NCBI GenBank assembly: GCA_029339195.1
Contig: JAPTJF010000566.1
Coordinates: forward strand, 1-35,234
DNA from: Micractinium sp. NFX-FRZ
Taxonomy: Eukaryota > Chlorophyta > Trebouxiophyceae > Chlorellales > Chlorellaceae
Reading direction: 5' to 3'
Length of the DNA stretch: 35,234 nt
Part shown: in pieces, positions 1 through 11,000 of the stretch
How positions within the stretch are numbered: the first letter of the stretch is position 1
Layout: the number at the start of each line of letters is the position of its first letter
Made by a program: the position numbers and the translations under genes
The notes under the pieces: model-generated
What the model saw: the letters and a program-made list of their open reading frames with translations, nothing else
The model's database searches: none
Told to the model about the DNA's origin: nothing

Positions 1-1390
1 CTCCCACCGTACGTGCCACTCACTGGCAAGCACCATGAGCCCCGCCGTGAGGACAGGTGGGCGGCCCTCACGGGGCGCGTGCAGCCCTGGCAGCGGCGGC
101 CCCGACAGCCCCGCGTTGTCCATGCCGCCTTTTCCAGGGTGCCGCGGTTGGTTGTGCGCCGGGTGCAACGGCCCTCGGAGTGCAACGTAGGGCTTCGAAC
201 TGTAGGGCTTCAATCAGTCGGTCTTCAATCAGTCGGTCGGCCCGCCGCTAGCTGGGCAACAGAACAGGAAACAAGCAGCAGCAGGTAGGCGGTAGGAGCG
301 GGGTTGCAACGCATGCAACAATGCTCTCTTGCAGAAACACTTTTTTTCCTCCGGGCCTCCCGGCTTGCCAGCAGCGCCGTTTCAGACCGCCAGCTCGACT
401 GTCCCGGTGCCAGTGATCGGCGGGGCGGCCAGGGTTGTCATGATACGACCCCTGCGCTTGCGCCCCCTGTCTGTGGCGGCCCGCCAGCGCCCCTCGCGCC
501 GCCTTCCACGCGGCTGCACAGGAGCTGAACCCCTTGTAGCCGGAAAGGCGGGCACCTGGCAGGCCTCCCCCTGTCCTCAGGAAAGTTGGGAGCGGCCGAG
601 CAATGGAAAGGGTAGCGCGGAGGCGCGCTGGTCGGCAGGCCACTGCCTGTGCAGCGCCTGCGCTTGGGCCGAGTCTCACCTTCGCCTGCGCTTGCGGCTG
701 CTTGGCAGGCAGGCGCAGCAACAAGAGGCGGCGCCGCGGATTGAGAGTCCCAGAATTGAATGAGTGCGCCTTGGATTGCAGGCTCCTTGCCGCGTGCAGC
801 TGCATGCACTGTTTGCAGTCTGTCCTGCTCTTGCTCTCCGCCTGCCACCCACTTTCCCCAGGGCCTGCCGCTCTTTGCGCTGAGTTGGCGGTTGCGAGTA
901 CATGAAATGCTGTCTGGGTGGGACATGTGAGGACAGGCACGTGTCAGGTACGATCATGCAGGCTGCGCTCCCCACTTGCCCTGCTCTCGCTCGAGCAGTG
1001 GCACTGGCAGATGCCAGTCATTGTGCCGCTCGCTGCTGCTCGACGGCATACCACGTCAGCAGCTGCGCTCAGGGTTCTGCTGTGCGGACATGAACAGTGT
1101 TGAGAGGCAGCGGGCGGCGTGCCTGCGCCGGCTCCAGCCGGCCCCCTTGCTGGCGCCAGTAACGCACCCAGGATGGCTCCCAGGGGGGCGGCTGCAGCTG
1201 CTGCTGAGACGGGCGGGAGGCAGAGGCCAGGCCAAAGGCCAGCGGCATTTCAACTGCAGGTGGGCAGGGGAAGAAAGGCAGGCAGGGGCGTGAAGGGTGC
1301 TTGAGCTACTAATTGGGGGATAGCGCCTGCCCGCTGCCTGCACCCCCCCACAGCAGGCACAGCCACCTGCTGAGCTGCTATCCAACAGCG
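1..1390. other. No supportable gene
   Basis: Several open frames cross this stretch on both strands, but none shows a recognisable domain, a transmembrane segment, or exons that join in phase at good splice sites. It may hold the 3' untranslated region of the minus-strand gene that follows, or the edge of a gene outside the window. I saw no clear TGTAA signal on the minus strand here. Confidence 0.5.
208..237. repeat. 15-bp tandem repeat, two copies
   Basis: The unit CTTCAATCAGTCGGT occurs twice in perfect head-to-tail order. A related GGGCTTC motif also precedes it. No function is evident. Confidence 0.8.
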
Positions 1391-2476
1391 TTAGTGATGC
1401 AGAGGGATGCCCAAGCATGCACAGCGTGCCCCAGCAGGCCGCGCCAACACAGCACGTTGCTCGCCTGCCATGTAGCTTGACGCTTGCGTGACTGAGGCAT
1501 GGGCACTGGTGTCCGCCGCAGCCTCCTGCTCGCCCCTCTGCTGCTCAGCGCTGGCCGCACGCTGGGCTGCCTGGCGTGCCTCCTCACCTTCACCTGCTGC
1601 TGCTTCTGCTGCTGCTGCTGCTGGCCATGCTGCCCTTGCTGCTTGCGGTGGCGCCACAGATCTCTCAGAGCTCACGCCCCTGCCGGGCCTGGCGTAGCCC
1701 TGCGGGGCACTGCCCACGTCATCCTTGACACAGAGGCCCAGTCCAAGGTCGGGGTGCACAATCACGGTGGGAGGCGGCGGCCGCTGGGGTGCCTGCCCAC
1801 CTCCCGCCTGCCCATGCGGCGGCGGCGGCGGTGCCGCCGCACCCCTGGGCTGCTGGGCCAGCTGCTGAGACAGCTGCATCTCAGGCGGCTCTGCCTCCGC
1901 ATCTGAGCCTTCTACATCCTCTGCTGCTGCTGCTGGCAGCCTGGGCCGGCGGCGGCGGCGCAGCACCCAGATCATCACAGAAATCACCACTGCAGGGTGG
2001 CGGCGAGCGTCGAGGTGAGGGTATGTACAGCAGGGTGCAGTGCAGCACGGGCGCAGATGAGCAGCATTGCGTCTCCCCACTTTCGACAAGCAGGATCAAA
2101 TGGCGTTCCACATGCCATCAAGCGGCACCCCAGCCCTGGCTACGAACAAGCGGCGGAAACATAGACGCTTGCCTGCTATCACGAACACTCCCAGGCTGAC
2201 CAGAAGGATGTAGGGGCTCCAGACAGGCCCCCGAAACACTGCCGCCACGCTGCTGCCTGATGGCGGCGGTGGCGGCGGCGGGCTGGCGGTTGCAGCGCGG
2301 GCCGCCAAGCTATAGCTACTGGACTGGCTGTTGACACCGCTGCTGGTGCTGGCTGGCTGCGATGGGCCTGGCACTGGGGAGACCCAGTTGGACGACATTG
2401 AACGCACGTCCGGTGCTGCTAGCGGTGCGTCGGCCTGCCTGGCACTCGGTGCGGGAGCAGACCAACGGCCTGGCAC
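1391..2476 (-). CDS. Hypothetical single-pass membrane protein, Pro-rich
   Basis: I do not recognise a family. Two exons join in phase: 2476-2173 and 1989-1391, giving 300 residues and a stop. The intron is of GC-AG type: the donor reads CAG/GCAAG and the acceptor CCCTGCAG. Joining the exons makes one continuous hydrophobic helix, about residues 89-111 (start YILLVSLGVF, end VISVMIWVL). Neither exon encodes that helix alone, which is the main support for the model. Five arginines follow at once, so by the positive-inside rule the C-terminal tail should be cytosolic and the Ser/Pro-rich N-terminus outside or lumenal. The tail has an acidic patch (DVEGSDAEAE), polyproline runs and a long Ala/Glu/Gln-rich segment. 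The start at 2476 is the first in-frame ATG; a second at residue 27 is possible. The 3' end could change if another intron exists. Confidence 0.45.
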
Positions 2477-3450
2477 CCAGCTTAGGGTCTGCAGCTAAAG
2501 GGGCAAGGCGCCCCTGTGCGTCCAAGGGACGGTCGAACCTGCGGAAGAGTTTCTGGGGCCTTACAGGTCTCTACAGGTCCTCCAGATAGCTCTCATTGCC
2601 ACCGGTTCTCGGTTTGTGGGCTCGACCAGCTGCAGCGGCCAGGGCCAGCCAGCTGGCGCTCGCCAGGCAGCCGCCGCCGCCGCCGCCAGCCGTGTGACTT
2701 TTCTCACAGGGAGCATCCCTCCTCTTCTCTTCATCCCCAGCCCTGCTTGGCAGCACTCCCCTAATTCTTACAACAACTGATACCTGCCGCAGTGCCTTTG
2801 CCCCCTTCGCTCCGCCGCTCCTGCCCGCTTGAACGCCAGACAGGAGCGGCCCGCCCCGCCACCAACCGCCAAGCCCAGTTGCCCTGTTCCAGCGGTGCCG
2901 GCGGCCCACTCAGCGCCGCAACGGAGCAAACCAACCACAAAAGAAGCTGCAAGCCCGGTGGTGGGCTGCCAGGCATCAGGAGGTACAGGTCGTTGCTGTG
3001 GCCTAATATGCGGATCATTTGGCGGGGGTGCCTGCCCAACTTCCGCCTGCACCCCCCGTAACCCCCCGCCTGCGCCCGCCGAGGTGCCCCTCCCTGCTGC
3101 GTGCCCCTCTTCCCAACTTACCCCTGCCTGCTGCTCACCATGCACACAGCTGCACATCCCACTGCTCTATTGTCGGTGACTGGCGATGTGCTGGGATGCC
3201 GCCATAATGTGTGAGCCAGTTTTCGGATTTTTGAGCAGGGCGCCCCACGTTGCCACGTTACATGTAATCTACATGTACAGCAGGCAGATGACGGCAGTGA
3301 AGCGCAGGTGGCCCTGGGCTGCTGGCGCTGCATGTGTGTGCGCTGCCAGCGCTTGCGGCACGGAGCCCCGGCACTGTATGCGGTGCGTGCACAGCCTGCG
3401 CTCCAAGTCCGCTCCTGGGAGTAATGGGGAGTCCACGGGGAAGCCTTCCT

Positions 3451-3505
3451 CTTAGGATTAAGATGCCGGTGTCAGCCCTCCCCCCGCTTAGGATTAGGTG
3501 CCGGT
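3451..3505. repeat. Direct repeat pair
   Basis: CTTAGGATTAAGATGCCGGT at 3451-3470 recurs with small changes (CTTAGGATTAGGTGCCGGT) at 3487-3505. The copies are separated by a C-rich spacer. It may be a chance duplication or a paired regulatory site. Confidence 0.6.
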
Positions 3506-3606
3506 TACCAAAATATTGCTGGCACAGCGCCGCCACAGCACAAGCTCCGCCAGCTCAGCAGGCAGGAGCGGAAGCTGAGAGCGCACAGCACCCCTGTCGG
3601 GCAACT

Positions 3607-3628
3607 AACGAAGAGGCAACTCTTCGTT
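3607..3628. other. Perfect 9-bp inverted repeat with GCAA loop
   Basis: AACGAAGAG and CTCTTCGTT flank a four-base GCAA loop. On a plus-strand transcript this is a GNRA tetraloop hairpin. It lies about 350 bases before the ATG at 3979, so it could sit in a 5' leader. Function is unknown. Confidence 0.5.
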
Positions 3629-3978
3629 TCTGACAGAAGAAACTACACAGACCCTCCCTGTGAATTGATCGAACGCGTGAACCTGCACTGCATCTGCCAC
3701 CCTGGGACAGCTTCGGCGGACAGCTCCACTCCAAGTTCACCCGCCCCACTCCTGTAAGTCAGCCTAGTTCTGGGCTAGCGTCACTCGGTGGTGGCTGCGA
3801 CCCAAGCTCCCGCCGCACAAAGCTGGCGCTGCCGCCAGCCGCCGCTCGCCAGGCGCCGCCTCCCCGCATGCCTGCCGCTTGCTGCTCACTGCTGCCTTCG
3901 CACCTGCCTGCCGCCTGCCCTACCACTGCTCACCCTCCTGCTCGCCTGGCGCTGTGCCCGCCTAGTGCCGCAGCCGTC

Positions 3979-4860
3979 ATGGGGGCTTGCTGCGCGCGCC
4001 CTGCCACCCTGGAATCTGGGCCACCCACGGGCGCCGCTACGGGCCACCACACACACAAGCTAGCAGACTTCCCTCCCGGCACCCGGCCGTACCCAACCGC
4101 GGGGTACCCGGCTGGCCCGTCAGGCTACCCAGCTGCACCGTCTGGCTATGGCAGCTACCCGCCACCTGGCGCGATGGGCTACCCGCCGCCTGGCGCGATG
4201 GGCTATCCGCCTCCCGGTATGGCAACAGGTGTGCTGGCTGCCTGCTTGCCTGCTGCAAATTCGGGTAGCATGTCTGCACATGCCAGTGTGCTGCCTGCTC
4301 AGTTGGTGCGTCTTGGTTGCCCACTGCCGGCACACGCCAGGGGGGCGGGCTGCATCTCCCAAGTAGAGCAGCCTAACGACTGCCTTACAATTGTTTTCTG
4401 ATGCTGCCACCGCCTTTGGAGAAGCACCTCCCTGCTTACCGTGCACCCTTGCATCTGCCCCCCAGCCCTCCAGCCGACCAACCAACGAGTCGCAGGGGAA
4501 CAATGCAGTTCGTATGTGGCGCCAACATCCTGCATCCCCCAACCACCGTCGCCCCGTGCCCTGCCCCGCCAACATGCAGGCTATTATCAGTCGCCCTACG
4601 CCCAGCCCTACCCCCCACGCCGGCCCGGCTTGGGCACCGGCGGCGCCCTGGGATTGGGGGCGGGCGCAGGCCTCTTGGGAGGGGTGCTTCTAGCAGATGC
4701 CATGACCCCCGATGTGGTGCAGCAGACCACGGTTTACGAGGGCGGTGACTGGGGAGGCGGCGGCGGCGGGGATGCAGGCGGTGGCGGCTTTGACGGCGGC
4801 GGCTTTAATGACATCAGTGGTGGCGACTTTGGCGGGGGCGACTTTGGCGGCGGGTTTTGA
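3979..4860 (+). CDS. Small YPPP/Gly-rich repeat protein
   Basis: Two exons, 3979-4228 and 4580-4860, join in phase across a GT-AG intron (CAG/GTGTGC to CATGCAG) and give 176 residues. The first half carries GYP and GYPPPGAM-type repeats (about residues 35-83). The middle has a Gly/Ala-rich hydrophobic patch (GLGTGGALGLGAGAGLLGG). The tail is built of GGDFGGG units and ends at TGA. This order of tyrosine-proline repeats, small hydrophobic patch and glycine-rich end resembles plant glycine-rich A3/XYPPX-type proteins, whose biochemical role is poorly defined. The protein starts MGACC; a glycine followed by two cysteines would suit N-terminal acylation, which is inference only. The frame stays open upstream of 3979 to an ATG at 3868, but that extension looks unlike the family. 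A TGTAA lies about 150 bases after the stop. Confidence 0.72.
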
Positions 4861-5012
4861 GCGAGCGTGCAGCGGCAGGCGGGGCAGGCCAGGGGGCAGC
4901 CAAGTTGAGCCACTTGATTGTGCTAATCCAAGGGTGGGGAGTCCTTGTAAGAGGCCAAGCACCGAGGCATTAGGCTGGGTGGAAGGGCCTGGCGGTCGGC
5001 AGGCGAGGGCGT

Positions 5013-5017
5013 TGTAA
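5013..5017 (+). terminator. TGTAA polyadenylation signal
   Basis: TGTAA is the usual chlorophyte polyadenylation signal. This copy lies about 153 bases after the stop of the repeat-protein gene and before the next same-strand gene. Confidence 0.55.
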
Positions 5018-5311
5018 TTGGCGGGCAGGCGAGCGGTCACCACCCGACAGGCAGGCAATGAAGCAGGCAAGCAGTGGTGTGCTACCCAGGAGCCCCTTCC
5101 CCATGCTGCGGGGGCAGGTGCATCAATCTGGCAAGGGGGCATGTTGGCCTGTACCGCTGGAGAAAATCCCAAAAGCGCCCAACCTGACGGTGCCACATCA
5201 CCATGACAACCCGAGCAAACTGGATGCCAGTTTGGCCCCTGCGCGGAATTTGCATCCACAGGGCGCATGGGAGGCGCAATCAGGCTGCTTGGAGAGACCG
5301 CGAAGCCCTGA
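5018..5311. other. Intergenic spacer / promoter of transporter gene
   Basis: A short spacer between two same-strand genes. It should hold the promoter and leader of the transporter-synthase gene. I see no TATA box or other clear element. Confidence 0.4.
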
Positions 5312-8064
5312 ATGATGGGGCAGCTGGCGGTTCTTTCAAAAAGCATGGCGCCCGGAGCGGTGCTGCTGCGATCAAATGGGGGCTACAGGTGTGTGGTGTG
5401 GGAGGGCATGGCAGGGGCTGCGCCGCCGAACCCTACGGCGGGACCGCCCACTGCTTCCCCGCCTCGTCCTTGCACGTGCAGCCTGCGCCTCGGCCCGCAA
5501 CCCTTCACAGCACAAACGTCACAGCCGCTGCGGCGAGCGGTGCGACCGGCCGGCCGCCGACAACGGCTCCACTGCTCCGCCGCTTATGCGTCGCTACCCC
5601 AACCTGGCGCGGCGCCCGGGCGCGGCGTCGCCCAGTGGCTGCTAGATGGCTCCGCCGCCGGCTCGCTCATGCAGCACCTGCCTGTGCTGCTGCTGGGCGT
5701 GGGGGCGCTGGCGCTGGCGCAGCCGCAGGCGTTCACATGGTTCCATCCGGCATACAACGGCCAGCAGGCGCTCATGCTGACCATGCTGGCAGCGGGGCTC
5801 TCAGTGTCACTCGAGGTACGGCAGCCATGCCAGCCTGCATGCGAGCTGCGTTGCTTGAGCTCAGCCCACGTGCCGCCAGCAATGCGCAACCGTACACAAG
5901 GCAGCTGCGTGTGAATGCTCCGCCTGGCATGCCATAAGTCGTGCACGTCACACGCCAATATGCGGCCATGGGCCATGGGCCATGGGCCATGGGCCATGGG
6001 CCCGAGATGGTGCTCCGCGGCATTCCTCCTGCCGCCCGCCACACTCTTGCCCCCGCCTGGCTGTGTGCATTGCCGCTCTTTGCAGGAACTGAAGCGCGTG
6101 CTGCGCTCCCCAGGCTGCGTGCTGGACGGGCTAGCGCTGCAGTACGCCGTGCTGCCCACGCTGGCCCTGCTGCTCATCCAGCTGCTGGGCTTGCCGCCCG
6201 AGTATGCTGTTGGGTGAGCCGAGCTTGTGTGAAGCCACAGAGAGGATATTGATGGAGTGAAGGGCATGCAGAGGACTGCCGCTGCCAGGCTTGGGTTGGT
6301 GGGAAGTGTGCTGCCTGCACACAAGGATCGATGCAGGTGTGTGCTTGTGCGGGGTGCATCCCGCTTCTTGGCGCCCCATTAAGACGTGGCTTGTGCTGCA
6401 GGGGGATGCATGGGTAGCAGCCAGCCGGCAGTGCGTGGCTAGCCTGCATGCAAGGCTCCAAAGCTGACTGGCAGTAACTGTCCACCACCTGCCTGCCCGT
6501 GTCCCTGAACCCGCGCAGGCTGCTGCTGGTGAGCTGCTGCCCGGGCGGCAGCGCGTCGGCAGTGGTGGCCCACCTGGCAGGGGCGGATGTGCCGCTGAAC
6601 GTGATGATGACGACGGGTGAGCATGCTGTGCCATGCTGTGCTGTGCTGTGGCAGTGTCATGCTGTGCCATGCTGAGGGAGCAGAGATGCAGCAGCACAGG
6701 GGAAGGGGTGGAGTGGTGGGTGCTCTGTTGGTGAGAGACGCGGCGGCAACTGGAGAGTACCGGTTAAACGGCGGCACTGCACGGGTGCATGCCAGCCTGC
6801 CAGGCCACAAGTAGGCTCTGCTCCTGCTCCTGGACTGCATGCATGAGCAGTACATGGCAAGCAGGACAAGTTGGGCAGGTTTGCGCACACGCTTGCCAAC
6901 ATCTCCTATCTTTGGACGCCACCCTAACCCAAGCCACCCTGCCGCCCTGCCGCCCTGCTGCCCTGGCTGCGCACGCGCTGCAGCCAGCGTGATGGGTGCG
7001 TCGGTGGCCACACCGCTGCTCTCCAGGCTGCTGCTGGGCATGCCGGTGGCTGTGGATGGGATGGCCATGGCGGTGTCTACCCTGCAGGTACTGCCGGGAG
7101 CGGTGGGCTGGGATCTGAGCTGTTGAGAATTGAGAGCGGGGAGGGCATGCCTTGTTGGAGGGGGCAGCAGGTTATGGATGGGCTTGGAAGCCTGCCTGCA
7201 GAGCGGTAGCACCCTGCACGCCAGCCAAGCCTGCACTGGCTGTCAACATGTGTGCGCATGTATATGCGTGCATGAATGTGTACGTGTGCACGACAGGCTT
7301 ATACCCTCCCTGGTCGCCTGGCTCATCTTACCCGTTGCCCATCCGTCCTTAACCCTACCCCCTCCCCCCCCCCGCTACCACAGGTGGTGCTGCTGCCGCT
7401 GCTGGCGGGAGTCGCGATCCGCGAGGTGTCCCCCCAGGCCGTGGCCCCGCTGCGCCCGCTGTGCACGCTGTGCGCGACCGCCATGCTGGCGCTCTCCCTG
7501 GGAAGCTACGTGGCCTATGCAAGCAGCTACGTGGCCTTTACAGGAGCGGCTGCTCTCTACGCCTCCTGGCCCCGCCTGCTGGCAGCCGTGTGCGCCCTTC
7601 ACACGGGTGCGGTCGAAAGCGGGCTCCGCGGCCCGCTGCGATTTTGCGATTTCTGAGGTGTTTCGGTCGCTTTGCTGTTTTGGCCCTGCCGTGCTCTGAT
7701 GTCTCCTACCGTCCCTTGTTGCCGCACTTTGTTCCGCCCTGCCCTGCCCCCTTGCCCTGGTGCCCACACGGCCCATCCTGACCCTCCCCACGCTGTGCCC
7801 CCCTCCCCACGCCGTGCTCCCCTCCCCTGCAGCCGGCTTTGCCCTGGGATACTCCCTGTCCCGCGGCCTGGGCCTGCCCGAGAGCGCCGCTCGCTCCCAC
7901 TCCATCCAGGCGGGCGGGCGCAACAGCGCGCTTGCCGCACAGCTGGCCTTCTCCGCCTTCCCCACCCACCCACTGGCCGCCGTTCCCTGCGCCCTCTCCG
8001 CCTGCGTGCACACCGCTCTGGGCGGCCTGCTGGCCTGGTGGTGGGCGGAGCGCGCGCCGCTGCT
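5312..8064 (+). other. BASS/SBF (bile acid:sodium symporter family) module
   Basis: Residues about 95-430 of the fused frame. Known family role: plastid-envelope BASS proteins carry organic anions such as pyruvate, usually with sodium. Seen here: several hydrophobic helices, the CCPGG motif followed by a conserved helix with MMTT, a VVLLPLLAG segment, and a last segment with [12 protein letters not shown] then NSAL. The substrate cannot be read from sequence. Key positions are unusual. The Asn of the common ASN motif after CCPGG is Ala here (SASAV). The usual Glu and Gln of the E-x-G-x-Q-N-S-A-L motif are Gln and Arg (QAGGRNSAL). In structurally known homologues these residues bind sodium, so coupling may be altered. 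Exon 5 holds a short internal duplication ([12 protein letters not shown]). Confidence 0.88.
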
Positions 8065-11000
8065 GCAGCCGCAGCTGCATGGCGCAGCTGCAGCAGGCAG
8101 CGGCCAGCCTGGCGGCGGCGGCACCGCATACACTGGCATGCTTGCCACCCTGCTGCTGACCTCCACAACAGAGGCTGGCGAGGCGGCGCGCACCGCCACA
8201 GAGTCTGCTCGTGCCACGTTCAACGGCTTGCAGTTGGGGGCGGCGCAGCTTCTGGAGCAGCTGCGGCAGCAGACGGAGGCGCAGCTGGAGATGCTCAAGG
8301 GGCAGGGGATGGATGTGAGCACCGCAGCACGCACGGAGCAGGCCAGCGGGCAGGTCAAGGCGCCCGTGGCCCCGCCCCCGTCGCTGCCGCCGCCGCCGCC
8401 CCCGCCGCCGCCGCCGCCCCAGCAGCAGCAGCGCTCGCAGCCAAAGCTGGAGCCGCTGCCGCAGGCGCCGCCCCGCAAGGACAAGCAGCCTTCCAACGCC
8501 AACTCCATGAACGTGAGTGAGAGGCAGTGAGTCGCCTGGCGTTGCTATATGGGCACTTGGGAGCTGTAACGGCGGCACGTGATGTCGCATGTTTGTGGGG
8601 TGAGCACCGGGCGTGAGAGAGCCGCTGAGTGGCACATGTTGCACGTGTTGCGCAGTGTTGCATGTGTGCTGAAGGGTTTGCGCTGTGTCGCCCCGCCGGT
8701 GCCGCAGATTGTGATGGTGGGCTCGGAGTGCGCCCCCTGGTCCAAGACGGGTGAGTGGGGGAGGGGAAGGAGGGAACAGCGGGGCCACGTGAATGGTTGA
8801 TCACGCCAAGACCAAGGCTCAGGTTGCCACCTGCTGATGGGCCCTGCTGTGCCGCCAGCTGTGCCCCCTGCTGAGGGCGCCTGCTGAGCTGATTGGCGTG
8901 ATGCAGCACACTGCTATGCTCTGATACCAACAGAACCTGGCACCCTGGCCTGCAGGCGGGCTGGGTGACGTGATGCAGGCGCTGCCGAAAGCGCTGGCCA
9001 AGCGTGGACACCGGGTGATGGTTGTGGCACCTCGTTATAAGGCCTACGAGGTGCGCGCTGTGGTCTGCCGTGCTGTGATGCGCTGTGTTGAAGGGGTGCT
9101 TCAAGTGTTGAAGGGGTGCATTATGGACTGAGGCATGCACCGTGTTATGTTCGTGTGTGCTGTGCAGCTGTGTTTCAGGAATGACGGGGCCATTGCTGCA
9201 AGGTTGACAGTGCCAACCTGCAGGCTGTGCTGCGCCATGCTGTGCTGTGCTGTGCAGTGCTGTACCGCCTCCACCACCATCTCAACCTGCAGCGTTACCG
9301 TCGCCCTGCTGTCTGGGTCCTGCTGCTGCAGGGCACCCGCGACACCGGGGTGCGCCTCACGCTAAACATGTTCGACTCCACACAAACGGTGGGTGGATGT
9401 GATTGGGATTTGCTTTCTGGTGCCGAGAGGAAGGGTCCGCAGTGGCCTCTGCAAACACAATCAATCAATATGGGCAGGCGCCCAGGGCGAGCGCGCATTT
9501 CGGGCCTTAGCGCTGCTGGCCCGCGGCCCATTCAACGCCATGCCTCCGCCCGCCCGCCCTATGCCACCAGCCTACTCATCTCACCGCACCATTTGCCCCG
9601 CTGGCAGGTCAAGTTCTACCACATGCAGCGGGATGGAGTGGATTACGTGTTTGTGGACCACCCGTCATACAGGGAGTGGGGAGGTGAGTGGGGTGGGGTG
9701 GGGTCGCTGGGGCGTGTGGAGGTGGGAGGAGGCGGGCTACAAGTGCGCGTTTCTGATACCAATGGGGTGGGCTCGTGCACGCACCTCCCCCTGCGTGTCA
9801 CCCGCAGATGATGAGATACAGCCCCTCACGCTCCAGCGTGCTCTTCCTCCCAACACATGTTCCTTGCCCAGCTCACCTCTGCGCTCGCCTTGATCCAACC
9901 TCCCGCAGACGAGATCTACGGCGGCCCCGCCCCCCTATCCAGCTCTTCCTGTTCCCTTTCTTCCCCTCCTGCAGACGAGATCTACGGCGGCACCCGCCCC
10001 GATGTGCTCTTCCGCTGCGCCATGCTCACCAAAGCGGCGCTGGAGGCGCCCTGCCTGGTGCCCTGCGGCAGCGGCCCCTACGGTGGGTGGGTGCATGCGC
10101 AGTAGCAGGGGTGTGTGGGCCGGGGTGTGTGGGCCGGGGCACGGTTGGGAGCTTTCTATTTCAGAGCCCTTCCTGGTGTGATGTGGCAGCGTGCCCTGCC
10201 ATGGTTGTTAGAGGGAGTGAGAGGGCAGTGGGGCAGCTGGAGGGTGTGTGGCGGCACCCCTCCTGCCTGCCTGCCTGCCTGCCCATGTGAGTTCCGCCAC
10301 GCGAGGCTGGCGGCTCTTTTCCCTCGCTCACTTCTTTCCTGCTCGCCTGACACTCGCTGCCCTCCCCTGGCCGCCTCCACCCCTCAATCACCCCTCTGCT
10401 GCAGGCGACTCCAACCTCCTGTTCATTGCCAACGACTGGCACACCGCCCTGCTGCCCGTGTACCTCCAGGTGGGGTAGACGGGTGGGGCAGAGTGGGGTG
10501 GGGTGGAGGGCGGTGTAGAAGGCGAGCGCCGCTCCCGTGTGAGGAGCGCCCCCTCAGAACAGCCGGCATGCTGCACCACCTGCGCCCTGTTCAGTAACAA
10601 GAACGGCAGCAAGAATGGGCGCCGCCCTGTTTGCTGCAGGCCCACTGCAGGGACCACGGCAAGCTGCAGTACGCCCGCTTTGTCCTGGTATTGTGCTGCC
10701 TTACCTTAGCTAACTTGCCACCCTCCCCGCTGCAGGCCCACTACCGCGACCACGGCAAGCTGCAGTACGCCCGCTCCGTGCTGGTGCTGCACAACATGGC
10801 GCACCAGGGGCGCGGCCCGCTGGAGGAGCTGCGCTGGCTGGCGCTGCCCGAGAGCTACGACTGGCTCTTCAGGTGGGTGGGGCGCCGGGGGCACAGAGAA
10901 AGTGCAATGTGTTGATTAGGTCTACCAGCCTGGGAGGCGGGGAGCTGTGCAGCTGTATCGTGCTGGCGCACCTGGAGAGGTATGAGTGGCCGGTCAGATG

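Larger units (their letters stand above)
2477..3978. other. No supportable gene; upstream region
   Basis: No open frame on either strand shows a domain or exons that chain convincingly. The stretch probably holds the 5' flank of the minus-strand membrane-protein gene, the promoter and 5' UTR of the repeat protein at 3979, and the repeats listed separately. No TATA box is obvious close to 3979. Confidence 0.4.

Noticed and set aside
438..926. Long open frames on the minus strand near the left end
   Set aside because: Composition is that of GC-rich noncoding sequence. There is no domain and no exon chain, and equally long frames occur on the other strand.
3868..3978. N-terminal extension of the repeat protein
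   Set aside because: The frame is open, but the sequence is Cys/Leu/Pro-rich with no likeness to the family. The ATG at 3979 gives a sensible start.
7706..8788. Long open frames on the minus strand opposite the transporter and linker
   Set aside because: Antisense shadow of GC-rich coding sequence, including the CCG run; no domain seen.
8884..8905. Possible copy of the synthase exon 8 start
   Set aside because: GCTGATTGGCGTGATGCAG resembles GCTGGGTGACGTGATGCAG, but it is short and lacks a clean acceptor. It is suggestive but not counted.
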